From contig JAGLIO010000063.1 in NCBI GenBank assembly GCA_023142915.1, positions 1 through 47,826 of the forward strand: a stretch of 47,826 bases of DNA, read 5' to 3'. Source of the DNA: Candidatus Parcubacteria bacterium (GTDB lineage Bacteria; Patescibacteriota; Patescibacteriia; Patescibacteriales; UBA12075). Under the pieces are notes generated by a model. The model had not been told where the DNA came from, made no database searches, and saw only the letters and a program-made list of their open reading frames with translations. Below, one piece after another: positions 27,011 through 37,055 of the stretch. The translations under genes were made by a program, and so were the position numbers. Within the stretch, counting starts at the first letter, position 1. Each line of letters opens with the position of its first letter.

Positions 27011-27301
27011 AAAAAAATATCAAGAGTATAATTCCAACATCTTTTTTTATTAACAATCACAATTGCAAAGCTATTCATATTTTTAAAAAAATTAATATTT
27101 TTTTAAACACATAATTAAGATTATCAAATTACAAAATCGTTGTCAACCAGCCTTTTTTCGGGCTTTTGCTCGCTTTTCATTCAAAGTTATCCACATTTTT
27201 ATCTTATAGTAAGATAGTTAAAAATTAATTAAAAAATAGATAAATTATTTATAAAATATTTATGAATTATCCATAAAATATTTCTAAATTTTAAAATATA
27301 A

Positions 27302-27337
27302 AAAATAACCCCGCCTCTCGCGAGGCGGGGTTATTTT
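27302..27337 (-). terminator. Strong rho-independent terminator downstream of 27362..28324
   Basis: aaaataaccccgcctc-tcgc-gaggcggggttatttt. Confidence 0.92.
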
Positions 27338-27361
27338 ATATTTTAAAATATTTAATTCTTT

Positions 27362-28324
27362 CTACGAATTTTCTCTTTTTAACACCATTATAAAACCGGT
27401 GATAACGCTAAGAGATATTAAGAGTACCATAAGGTCTTTTACGCTGAATCCTGTTTCCGCCAATACTTTAACTGCTCTTACTTCAAGATTTGCTTCAGCG
27501 CTTACGGTTTCATGGTTTGACGCGCTTGCTTCCGCTTTGTTGATATAGACTATTGGCTTTGCGTCCGCGCTAACATCAACCAAATAAGAAATTTCTTTAA
27601 TTCCGCTTTGTTCAATATCGCCTAAACTCCATGTTTTAACCATGCCCTCTTGATCGCTAAAATTTAATCCAGCCGGCAATGTATCTGTAAGCAAAGTTTC
27701 AAAAGCTGTTAAGTTGCCTGTGTTGGCCACCGCGATCGTATATTCAATATCAGTATCTCCGGGATTTGCAAATTCTTCTGCTATTGATTTTGTTATTTTT
27801 AATATTGGCTCGCCTTCCTCGCCCAAAACAACCGGATCGCAACAATCCGCCATATTAAATGCTAATTCACCGCCAAGCACACTTGGAGAAGCGCTGGAAA
27901 TAGGCTTAAAGTAATAAGCTGTATTTTTAATTAAGCCTTTAATAACCACAGAATGATGAGTAACTTTATTAGTATTTTTTATTGTAGAAAATTCATAGCC
28001 GTAATTCGGAGCCGCGCCGATTGAAATCTGATTTTTTGTTCCATAAACTACGCGGCTGGTCGCGTTTTTATTAGTGCGCCAAGTAATAATAGCGGAGGCT
28101 TCCGACAAGCAGGATAATTGCTGATCGTGAATTTTCAAAGGCGGAGTGCCGCCATAACCGAAAGCAGTTTTTGTATCCAAAAAATTACCGCTGCCAAAAT
28201 TGCCTGAAAAACAAACTATTGCGGTAACGGCTAAAATACTGAAAATAATATTAGTATTTATTTTTTTTATAGTTTTTAACATACCCCTAAAATTTCTCCA
28301 ATATAATAAAGCTAACAACAGCAA
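27362..28324 (-). CDS. Surface protein with FN3/PAP-N-like domain, DUF11-like domain and LAETG-TM C-terminus
   Basis: AIITWRTNKNATSRVVYG; VLGEEGEPILKITKSIAEEFANPGDTDIEYTI; VLAETGFSVKDLMVLLISLSVITGFIMVLKRENS; likely start is MLKTIKK (28282) after AGGGG. Confidence 0.85.
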   Translation of the reverse strand: MLLLALLYWRNFRGMLKTIKKINTNIIFSILAVTAIVCFSGNFGSGNFLDTKTAFGYGGTPPLKIHDQQLSCLSEASAIITWRTNKNATSRVVYGTKNQISIGAAPNYGYEFSTIKNTNKVTHHSVVIKGLIKNTAYYFKPISSASPSVLGGELAFNMADCCDPVVLGEEGEPILKITKSIAEEFANPGDTDIEYTIAVANTGNLTAFETLLTDTLPAGLNFSDQEGMVKTWSLGDIEQSGIKEISYLVDVSADAKPIVYINKAEASASNHETVSAEANLEVRAVKVLAETGFSVKDLMVLLISLSVITGFIMVLKRENS

Positions 28325-28386
28325 AAAAAAGACCTTAATTTAAGCCCTCCTTAATTATAAATTGTATTGCTTGTGTCTTAAAACAA

Positions 28387-28420
28387 ATTATAGCACAATT
28401 TTACATAGTGTCAATGTCAA
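28387..28420 (-). promoter_or_regulatory. Sigma70-type promoter with doubled -35 hexamer and extended -10
   Basis: Minus strand TTGACATTGACACTATGTAAAATTGTGCTATAAT: TTGACA-N16-TATAAT with TGC before the -10. Confidence 0.85.
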
Positions 28421-28448
28421 TTAATTTTCATACCCCGAGTTTTAAAAT

Positions 28449-29636
28449 CTATTTTAAAATTTTAGCAATATTTTTAATTGCCTCAGTTATCGGTATTACT
28501 GTAACATCTCCGTGATACTCTGTATATTGAGTGTTGCAAAACATATAACACTTTGCTTCGGGGTAATCTTTTTTAAACGCTCGCAATCCCCTAAAATCTT
28601 TTTTAGAAAAACTTTTCTTGCGTTTTACTTCAATCGCCACAAGACCGTTCTCACCGTAAAGCGCGAAATCAACTTCCAAACCGGTTTTTGTCCGCCAATA
28701 ATATATTTTATAATTCAATTTATTATATTCATTAATCGCGCGCAATTCTTGCAAAACAAGAGTCTCAAGAGCAGGACCGTCTAACTCGCTTTCAGAATCT
28801 AATGGTCCTGTCGGTCTTAATTCGCGAAATACTCCGACATCAAAAAAATAAAATTTATTGCGCTTAAGCAATACTCGTTTTGATCTTTTGCCAAAAACAG
28901 GTATCCGCGCCGCTATCAATAAATCATCCAATATATTAAAATAACTTTCTGCGGTATCACGTTTTAATTCCGCTTCTCGTGTTACCTCGGCAATATTAAG
29001 CGCCTCTCCCTGTGAAAAGCTTGCTACTTCCAAAAATCTATAAAAATCGCCAAGGTTTCTTGTTAATCCTTCTTCCGCGACTTCTTCTCTTAAATATGTT
29101 TTTATATACGAACTTAAAAATTTTTTTGGATCGTCTGCTGTGTATGCCTTTGGTAAATGACCTGTTTTAAGCGATTTTTTCAAAGAAAAATCTTTTTTCA
29201 ATTCCGCGGCGCTTAACGGATGCATTTCGTATGTGTATGCTCTGCCTGCCAGTAAATTTATGCCTTTTTTGCGTAACTTGCGCGCGTTTGAACCGGTAAG
29301 AATAAACTTATACTTCTTATTTTCAATAAGCCTATGCGCTTCATTTAATAACTCTGGTATTCGTTGTATTTCATCAATTATAATCCAATTATTAAAACCG
29401 TTTGGAATTAATTTGCTTAATGATTCCGGATTTGCCAAAAGTTTGCGATAAGTAGCTGAATCAAGAAGATCAAAATACAACGCGTCTTTAAAATTTTTCT
29501 TTAGCCAGCTTGTTTTGCCTGTGCCGCGCGGACCAAATAAAAAAAACGAATTTGATTTTGTTGTTTGTATTATTCTTTTGTAATATTTTTCACCAGACAT
29601 GATATTTATTTTATTTAAACTTTTTTCGGTTAACAA
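28449..29636 (-). CDS. AAA-family ATPase with DUF4143-type C-terminal domain
   Basis: FLFGPRGTGKTSWLK Walker A; WIIIDEIQRIPELLNEAHRLIE; FILTGSNARKLRKKGINLLAGRA; C-terminal KTGLEVDFAL. Confidence 0.92.
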   Translation of the reverse strand: MLTEKSLNKINIMSGEKYYKRIIQTTKSNSFFLFGPRGTGKTSWLKKNFKDALYFDLLDSATYRKLLANPESLSKLIPNGFNNWIIIDEIQRIPELLNEAHRLIENKKYKFILTGSNARKLRKKGINLLAGRAYTYEMHPLSAAELKKDFSLKKSLKTGHLPKAYTADDPKKFLSSYIKTYLREEVAEEGLTRNLGDFYRFLEVASFSQGEALNIAEVTREAELKRDTAESYFNILDDLLIAARIPVFGKRSKRVLLKRNKFYFFDVGVFRELRPTGPLDSESELDGPALETLVLQELRAINEYNKLNYKIYYWRTKTGLEVDFALYGENGLVAIEVKRKKSFSKKDFRGLRAFKKDYPEAKCYMFCNTQYTEYHGDVTVIPITEAIKNIAKILK

Positions 29637-29660
29637 CCTTATTTTAGCATCTTTTTTTAA

Positions 29661-32039
29661 TTATAACGCAATTTTATAAAGTGTCAAGCCATTTTCTTGA
29701 TAAATAACATCTAATAATTTTGACTCTAAAAATTCATACTTAAATATATCATCATTTATTAAATCATCAGTAAAAATAATATATTTAATTCCTGAATCAC
29801 TGAAAAAATTAATTGCTTTGTCAGGTAAAAAATCATCGCTGATTATTATTTTTTCTATTTCCCTGCTTTCGCTATGGCCTTCCTGGCTGAAAATTTTACC
29901 GATTTCCATATTATAACCCTGTATTACTTCTTTATCAAAATAAAGCCTGGCAGGATTTGCCGTAATCAGCTTTCTGTTAAAATTTAAAGAAAAATACTGA
30001 TGCCATGGCAAAAATAAAACTTTAAAATCATCATCATCGTTATTTAATATTTGATTAGCCTCTTGCCAGCTTTGCGGATACTTAACAGGTTCTATCTGCC
30101 TGGCAAAACCGCCCAGCATCGGATAAGTATAAAAAACCGGAATTAAAAATAATAAAAATAAAAATAATTTTAAAGCTTTAACTGATTTTTCTTTTATCAG
30201 CTTTGCCAAAAAAACAAAACCCAAGCCGCCGAAATAAGCATAACTTAAAGCAATCAAAGCGGAAAATTTTTGCGTGTCGCGAAAGCCGCGCCAAATTCCG
30301 ATATTTTCAAACAGCCATAAATTCAAGCCTTTAAAAATAATTTCAGACAAACCGCAAGAAAAAATAAAGCCAAACAAACCTAGGGCAATGAATAATATTG
30401 CCTGCCTTCGTGTTTTTCTGTTTTTCAACCCGTCTGCCATTCCAATAGCGATAATTCCAGCCAATAAAATAAAAATTACAGCCCATAAACTAAAGTTGTC
30501 TTTTGGCAAGATAAAATAATTTACCCACGGTTCTCGCTCTCCCCAAAATCCATACAAGGCAAACACATTCAGCTCGGCGCCTAAGCGCGCGTCATCAGCC
30601 GTTCTGAAAGCGTCCCAATGATCTTCGGTAAATGTTCCGACAATAGACTGCTCAGCGCGCAAGGCATAAGGCGCGATCCAATAAAAACTTAAAAGCAAAA
30701 ACATAGACCCGCCGATTAAACAGCATTTTATTATTTTTCTTATTTTTTTCTTGTTTGATTTTTTTATTTCAACTATCATGATATAAAAAATATAGCCGAA
30801 TAAAATCAAGACAGCCATTACCAAAAAATGAAGCGAAAACATTCCGATTAAAAACAGCCAAAAAAACAGCTTTAATCCTTTTTTTATTTTTGGCTTTTTG
30901 CTAAGCCTTAATAAATAAAAAATAAACGGGGGTAAAAACGCGTAAGCAAACAAATGAGCCCAGTGTCCTGCTAAAAATCTTTCATAAACAAATGGATTAA
31001 CAGTATAAAATAAACATGCCCAATATCTTGCGCCAAACTTTTTTGGAACAGGCAAAAATTTAAAAGCTAAATAACTAACGCAAAAAAATAAAGCAATAAG
31101 CATTATTTTTTGGACTATCCATCCATCCATAAGCAGATTTAAAAATTTCATTAAATACCTAACGGGCAAATCATTATAAAAACCGTTTGGACTTGACAAT
31201 ATTTTTATGCTTGGAGCAAATATCATATCTTGCGTAAGAATATATCCGGGCTTTAGCATTTGCCAAAGAATAATCACGACTCCTGCTAAAAATATTAATA
31301 TTTTGCTGTTTTTTATTTTACTCGCGATACTAATATATATTTTTTTATTGCGCTCATGTATGAATATTAATAGATTAACAGCTGTTAAAATTAAAACTAC
31401 CGCGGTCAGAGCGATTACCATTTGTTTGCTAAGACTGTAAAAACTGAAAGCAAAAAAATATAATACAACTATTACCACATTAAAAACTATGTGAAATTTG
31501 GAAAAATAAAGATCTTGCTTGCTTGCTTGCCGCGGTTTTAATAAATCACTGACATTGCCTTTGATTTTTTCTTTTAATTTTGCGTCTGCGGGATTGATTT
31601 CTTTTTCAGAAACTCCGTCTGGGTTTCGCTTAAATTCTATAATCTGCAAAACAACTCCCATGGCTAAAAAATAATAAGCGTAAACAGCTATTGCCTCGGC
31701 TATTTCTTGCTTTCCGCCTGCCAGTAAAAACGGACAAGCAAGTAAACACAAAAGCGCCAATCCGATAATAATACGGTTCTCCCATTTATAAAATAAAAAG
31801 GAAAAAAACAAAACCCACAGCAAAGCCGCGCTTAAGCTTATTTTCCAAAAAATCAAAGCGAAAAAAATCATTAAAAGTCCGCCGTATGTTTTATTTTTTT
31901 TAATATCGGCTACTGCGCGCTTCGCGCTTTTTATAATCCAAAAAACAATAAAAACAATAGCCTGTTTTATGTTTGTAAAAACATAACAGCTTAAGCTAGA
32001 AAATATTCTTTTATTTATTTTTTCTTTTTTTATAGACAT
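29661..32039 (-). CDS. Polytopic membrane protein, GT-C/YfhO-like
   Basis: Many TM helices; NPFVYERFLAGHWAHLFAYAFLPPFIFYLLRL; GFRDTQKFSALIALSYAYFGGLG. Confidence 0.6.
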   Translation of the reverse strand: MSIKKEKINKRIFSSLSCYVFTNIKQAIVFIVFWIIKSAKRAVADIKKNKTYGGLLMIFFALIFWKISLSAALLWVLFFSFLFYKWENRIIIGLALLCLLACPFLLAGGKQEIAEAIAVYAYYFLAMGVVLQIIEFKRNPDGVSEKEINPADAKLKEKIKGNVSDLLKPRQASKQDLYFSKFHIVFNVVIVVLYFFAFSFYSLSKQMVIALTAVVLILTAVNLLIFIHERNKKIYISIASKIKNSKILIFLAGVVIILWQMLKPGYILTQDMIFAPSIKILSSPNGFYNDLPVRYLMKFLNLLMDGWIVQKIMLIALFFCVSYLAFKFLPVPKKFGARYWACLFYTVNPFVYERFLAGHWAHLFAYAFLPPFIFYLLRLSKKPKIKKGLKLFFWLFLIGMFSLHFLVMAVLILFGYIFYIMIVEIKKSNKKKIRKIIKCCLIGGSMFLLLSFYWIAPYALRAEQSIVGTFTEDHWDAFRTADDARLGAELNVFALYGFWGEREPWVNYFILPKDNFSLWAVIFILLAGIIAIGMADGLKNRKTRRQAILFIALGLFGFIFSCGLSEIIFKGLNLWLFENIGIWRGFRDTQKFSALIALSYAYFGGLGFVFLAKLIKEKSVKALKLFLFLLFLIPVFYTYPMLGGFARQIEPVKYPQSWQEANQILNNDDDDFKVLFLPWHQYFSLNFNRKLITANPARLYFDKEVIQGYNMEIGKIFSQEGHSESREIEKIIISDDFLPDKAINFFSDSGIKYIIFTDDLINDDIFKYEFLESKLLDVIYQENGLTLYKIAL

Positions 32040-32061
32040 ATATTTAAAAAAATTAATTTTT

Positions 32062-32994
32062 GTGATAATGATCCATTCTTCTACCAGTATTGAGGGGAAT
32101 ATTTTAAGCCGTTATGAAGTGAAAAAAGTTTTGTCAGGCGAGAAAGTTGACGCGCCTAAACGCGATATTTCCGAAGTTAAAAATTACCGCGATGCCTTGT
32201 ATTACATTAGTAAATTTATTGAAAAAAAACAAAAAATTACAGTTAAAACAATTCTGGAAATTCATCGGCTTACCACTAAGAACGTGCTTGATAAAGAAAA
32301 ATGCGGAAAATTCAGACAAAATCAGGTTTATGTGGTTAGCCGCCACGGCAATAAAATTATTAAAGTGTCTTACACAGGACCGATTGTCAAACAAGTTCCC
32401 ATTCTTGTAAAGAATCTAATTAATTGGCTGGAAAAAGCTAAAAAAGAAAATATCTGTCCTGTTATAATATCTGCTATCGCTCACGCGGAAATCGCGGCGA
32501 TTCATCCTTTTGCCGACGGCAATGGCAGAACAGCTCGGCTCTTAGCCACTTTAATCCTTTATAAATCCGGCTATGATTTTCGCCGCCTTTTTGCTTTAGA
32601 AGATTATTATAACCAAGATCGTCCGTCCTATTACAAAGCGATTCATTTGGGTAAAAATTATCAAGAGCGAATGCAAGGCGATTTAACCGATTGGGTAATT
32701 TATTTCAGCCAAGGGTTTGCTTGTGAAATGGAAAAAATTTATAATATTATTGTGCCATTAAGTTTGGACGCCAAAATGTTAAAAAAAATCGGCGGTCATG
32801 TTTATCTTGATAAAAAACAAATCAAAATCGTTGATTTCATGATGACTATGGGCAAGGTTGACAGCAATGACGTTGTTGATATTCTAAATATTACTCAAAG
32901 AAGTGCCAGAAGGTATTTAGCTGAATTAACAAAATTAAAATTATTAGCCAAAGTGGGCGGTAAAAAAGACGCTTACTACCAATTGAATATTTGA
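32062..32994 (+). CDS. Fic family protein (AMPylase type) with C-terminal winged helix
   Basis: IHPFADGNGRTARLLATLILYKSGY Fic motif; N-terminal SSTSIEGN; C-terminal HTH-like region. Confidence 0.94.
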   Translation: MIMIHSSTSIEGNILSRYEVKKVLSGEKVDAPKRDISEVKNYRDALYYISKFIEKKQKITVKTILEIHRLTTKNVLDKEKCGKFRQNQVYVVSRHGNKIIKVSYTGPIVKQVPILVKNLINWLEKAKKENICPVIISAIAHAEIAAIHPFADGNGRTARLLATLILYKSGYDFRRLFALEDYYNQDRPSYYKAIHLGKNYQERMQGDLTDWVIYFSQGFACEMEKIYNIIVPLSLDAKMLKKIGGHVYLDKKQIKIVDFMMTMGKVDSNDVVDILNITQRSARRYLAELTKLKLLAKVGGKKDAYYQLNI

Positions 32995-33125
32995 TGTCCG
33001 TTAAAATGTCCGTTATTTGTCCGTTAATCTAATGTCGCGATTTTGTCGCGATTATTAAAATCCGTTTAAGCCATACTTTTCACTAATTTTGCCTATTTTT
33101 AAATAACACAAATATAAAAAATATA

Positions 33126-36100
33126 TTAATCCAAAAAATTAAATAAATTGCGAAATTGTTTGCTTCGCTGTCTGCGTCTTTTTACAAAATCCGCTGTTAA
33201 ATATGTTATGCAGCCCAAAAATATTATCCCTGACACAAACAATCCCGAATAAAACCATCTCTGCGGCCAAAATTCTATTATCATTTCCATATCATAAGTT
33301 CTATCCTGATTTTTATTGCAAAAATTCTTGTCCTTGCAAATATCATTGGCGTCTATCCACCAAGCGTTGGCAAAACCGTTGGCGATAATATGATTATCTC
33401 GCGCGATTTCTTTTTCATTCCAAAATCCAAAATGCCGCCTTGCTTTTTGTAAAAAATTTTGCGGTGATTTTTCACCCTGAATATACGCACGCCATCCGGG
33501 ATGAAAAGATTCTTGAAAAATAATCAAGGAGGCATCTTTTTGCTTTAACAATAATTTGTAATAAACCGGATTTACTTTTTCAAAATTAATATTTGACTGG
33601 CTTATTTTTTTCTCATCTTTTGTCTTTAAGTAATAAGCGTCCAAAATTTTATTTTCCACAATATTAATTGCGACATTGTCATATCTGACAACCGCATTTT
33701 CAACTTTTTCAGCTGAAGCGTAAAAATAAATATTTAAAAATTCTGAATCAATGTTGGGCTCAAATATTGTTTCATAATAATGCCAGCCATCATCAACTTT
33801 TTTTAAGTCTTCGGTTTTAACGCAAACATTGCCATCCCATACGCAAAATCTCGCCGCGTTGCCGGCAACTATTTTGTAATCAAATGAAACAGCATAAGCC
33901 TTATCTTTGCTGAATTTTTTAATCGGAGCTGATGATACGCAAGCCGCGTCTTTTTCGGCGCTTAGCTCAAGAGCCGCTTTGCCGTCTGTTGAATCGGGAA
34001 TTAATTTCATTTCCAATAAAGCGTCCGGGTCGGACAGTCTGCAATTCCCGACTTTTTCATTCCAAAAACCTTTTTCAAATGAATTATTTTCAAGCAAATT
34101 TAATTCATCTTTAAAAATTACGGCGCTTATTTTGTGCTCCCCGCTTTTTAAAAATATATCTTCTGAAAATTCAGAGACATAAGGCAATTCTAAAATAATC
34201 TGTTTTATCGGCTTTGTTATTTTATAAACTTTTACGTTATCATACAAATTAACCGTTACCGGGCCTTTATTTTTATGAGAATAAAAATACATAATAAATT
34301 GTTTTGCTTCCGGACTTAATTTTACCAGCATTTCATGCGTTTGCCAGTTTTTAGAAACAAGCGCTTCGCCGTCTTTGGCGCAACCTTTGCCGTTCCAAAC
34401 GCAAAACGCCGGAGCGCTGCCGGATATATTTTTGCAGTCAAACGACAAAAAATAAACCGTATCAGGCTCAAATTCTTTAATCGTCCGCGAATAACTGCAA
34501 GCGGAATCTTCTTCCGCTGACAGCAAAAGAGCTGACTGCCCGTCGCTTGCGTCTTTTGTTAAATCCATTAAAATTTTAGCGTCAGGATTATTAAAATTGC
34601 AATTCCCGACTTTTTCATTCCAAAAACCTTTTTCAAATGAATTATTTTCAAGCAAATTAATATTATTTTTTTTGTCTATCTTGTAAATATTCACGGCATA
34701 AAAATCTTTTGGCTCTAATCGCATACTGTCTAAATATTGCCATTTATCGCCGGGGCGCAAATAAAAAATTTTATTTTCAATCTCAATTCCTATAGGCTCT
34801 GATAATTCAATGCCTAAACTTATTTCTTTTTCAAAATTTTCAACAGCATTGCCGTCAGCGAAGCTATCATCAATAAATAACTTTTCATTTACATTTTTAA
34901 ATCTTAAAATACAATCTTTATTGTCATAATAATAATAAATTTGATAAGCATTAAAACCATAATTTTCATTTCTTGAAATATTATAATTATTTCCCGTTAA
35001 AATTTCAAAATTTTCAGCGGTTATATTATTTTTAAATTCAATATTTTCTTTTTTTAAAATTTTTTTATAATAATTCGCGTGTTTTAAAGTCAAATCATTG
35101 GAATCTGCTTGCGATGAAATAATAAAAGATAATTTTTCTCCGTCTAAATTAAACTTATCAAAAATATCCAAAGACTCATTAAATGTATCAGTAACAACTA
35201 TTTTTGACGGACTGTATATTCTTGGATAAACCAAATCATCTTGCAGTTTATATAAATCAAGCATGTTAAAACTCGCCTCGGAAGATATGCTTGAATGCGA
35301 AGAAATTATTTCTTTAACTTCTTCAGGTTCTTCAACTTTATAATATTCAGAGTAAAAATCATTTCTTTGAAAAATATGGGATATATTTATCAATCCCAAA
35401 AACTTGTCTATATTTTTGCTTTTTAAATTATCATAGATAAAATCATATACTTTGGAAGTGTGATAATTGCCGCAGCCAACGCAAGCATTATGAACTACGG
35501 GAATTTTTAACAAGGTGTCGGCTAATCCGCGCGGGATTGACTTCATTTGATTATTCCATTTAAAAACCGCGAAATATTGGTCAGGCAAAAGCAAAATTCT
35601 GTTTTCAGCGGCAATCAAGCTATTATTAATATAATCAGCTGCTTGATGCCAATACTTTGGAATATTTTTTATCTGTGAATTTTTTTCAAACAACCTTCCG
35701 CTAAAAAAAGGAAAAGCGTTAATAGCTATAGCCGCAAGAACCAGCAATGGAATAAAATATTTTAATAAAAAATATTGTTCCACGTTTTCTCTTTTTTTGC
35801 TTAAAATATGATTTAAAAATATTGTTACAAGCATGGCGTAAAATAATACAGCTATTGCCGTCCATTTATAAGTATTTCTAAACGCCATAAAATACGGCAC
35901 ATTATCAAAAAGCCACTGCATTAAACCGTTCGTGGGCCAGCTTTTATATATACCGCCTATAAACGGGAATAATAATATAATCGCTATATAAAAAAATAAA
36001 ATTTTCTTTTTATATTCTCTGCCTTTAATTTTCGCGAAAAATAACAGCGGGAAAAAAACAATTATCGGAATAGCAAAACCGCTGATAAGAATTATCAAAT

Positions 36101-37016
36101 TATGCTTATAGGCTGGAGAAAAATTTTTGTATGGGATGCCTTGGTGCCCGCTGAAAAATCCCCAATCTCCTAAATTGCGAAAAATATTATTTAGCGAACT
36201 GTCATTATTATAAAAACTCTCACTGGTTAAGACGCTTTGAGTGGTTGCTTCGTCAATAACACTGCCATATATCATCGGCAGTATCCACCATATAATAAAC
36301 AAAAAAGTTAAAGCGCCTGCAAGCGCGCTGAATTTAATCAATCTTTTTAATTTAATTTCTTTTACAACAAGCGCGCTCCATAGCCCATAGCCCAGCAGCA
36401 ATACAATAGCGATAACGTCAAAAATAAGATTAAAACCGAATACTAAAGAATTGACAAAGGCTAAAAATATACTGTATTTTAATAATTTATTTGTTCTTAT
36501 TCCTTTAATAAACAGATAGAACTGCAAAGGCAAAAAAACATAAGGAGTTATCATAAAATATGAATTTGGCAAAAATGTAAGAACATAAAGATTGTAAATA
36601 AAAAACAGCGCGCCGATAAGGATAGCTGTTTTGTTTATTTTTTGATTTTTAAATAACTCTTTAATTAAAATATAAAAAGAAATAAAACCGATAAAAAATA
36701 AAAATGACAAAATAAAAAATTGGGTTATGTTCGGCGGTATGCCGATAAGTCCGTTACTTGCAAAATATATTAAATTTAACGGAAACAGCTTCCATAATAA
36801 ATCCAAATTATTATCTCCTAAATTCACGGAATGCCATCCAAAAAAATTATTAAATAAATTAGGCGGATTTTTTATAAAATAATCCGCGGAGCTTTGGATC
36901 ACCAGCTTATCAATGGAAAAAATAAAAGGTATGGCGCAAAAAAATAAAACAAAAAATATTAATAAATATTTTTTATTCTTTATAAATATAATTTTACAGC
37001 AATCAATCGGTTTCAT
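33126..37016 (-). CDS. Large polytopic membrane protein, possible alpha-arabinofuranosyltransferase/GT-C-like, with two CBM-like extracellular repeats
   Basis: TM-rich N-terminal half; duplicated LLENNSFEKGFWNEKVGNC... domain; ASLIIFQESFHPGWRAYI. Confidence 0.68.
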   Translation of the reverse strand: MKPIDCCKIIFIKNKKYLLIFFVLFFCAIPFIFSIDKLVIQSSADYFIKNPPNLFNNFFGWHSVNLGDNNLDLLWKLFPLNLIYFASNGLIGIPPNITQFFILSFLFFIGFISFYILIKELFKNQKINKTAILIGALFFIYNLYVLTFLPNSYFMITPYVFLPLQFYLFIKGIRTNKLLKYSIFLAFVNSLVFGFNLIFDVIAIVLLLGYGLWSALVVKEIKLKRLIKFSALAGALTFLFIIWWILPMIYGSVIDEATTQSVLTSESFYNNDSSLNNIFRNLGDWGFFSGHQGIPYKNFSPAYKHNLIILISGFAIPIIVFFPLLFFAKIKGREYKKKILFFYIAIILLFPFIGGIYKSWPTNGLMQWLFDNVPYFMAFRNTYKWTAIAVLFYAMLVTIFLNHILSKKRENVEQYFLLKYFIPLLVLAAIAINAFPFFSGRLFEKNSQIKNIPKYWHQAADYINNSLIAAENRILLLPDQYFAVFKWNNQMKSIPRGLADTLLKIPVVHNACVGCGNYHTSKVYDFIYDNLKSKNIDKFLGLINISHIFQRNDFYSEYYKVEEPEEVKEIISSHSSISSEASFNMLDLYKLQDDLVYPRIYSPSKIVVTDTFNESLDIFDKFNLDGEKLSFIISSQADSNDLTLKHANYYKKILKKENIEFKNNITAENFEILTGNNYNISRNENYGFNAYQIYYYYDNKDCILRFKNVNEKLFIDDSFADGNAVENFEKEISLGIELSEPIGIEIENKIFYLRPGDKWQYLDSMRLEPKDFYAVNIYKIDKKNNINLLENNSFEKGFWNEKVGNCNFNNPDAKILMDLTKDASDGQSALLLSAEEDSACSYSRTIKEFEPDTVYFLSFDCKNISGSAPAFCVWNGKGCAKDGEALVSKNWQTHEMLVKLSPEAKQFIMYFYSHKNKGPVTVNLYDNVKVYKITKPIKQIILELPYVSEFSEDIFLKSGEHKISAVIFKDELNLLENNSFEKGFWNEKVGNCRLSDPDALLEMKLIPDSTDGKAALELSAEKDAACVSSAPIKKFSKDKAYAVSFDYKIVAGNAARFCVWDGNVCVKTEDLKKVDDGWHYYETIFEPNIDSEFLNIYFYASAEKVENAVVRYDNVAINIVENKILDAYYLKTKDEKKISQSNINFEKVNPVYYKLLLKQKDASLIIFQESFHPGWRAYIQGEKSPQNFLQKARRHFGFWNEKEIARDNHIIANGFANAWWIDANDICKDKNFCNKNQDRTYDMEMIIEFWPQRWFYSGLFVSGIIFLGCITYLTADFVKRRRQRSKQFRNLFNFLD
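34040..34100. repeat. 61-bp exact direct repeat (copy A) inside 33126..37016
   Basis: tgcaattcccgactttttcattccaaaaacctttttcaaatgaattattttcaagcaaatt, identical to 34598..34658. Confidence 0.95.
34598..34658. repeat. 61-bp exact direct repeat (copy B) inside 33126..37016
   Basis: Identical to 34040..34100. Confidence 0.95.
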
Positions 37017-37055
37017 ATTATTTTTAGAATTTCAGCGCCAGCATGGCTGCACTTT

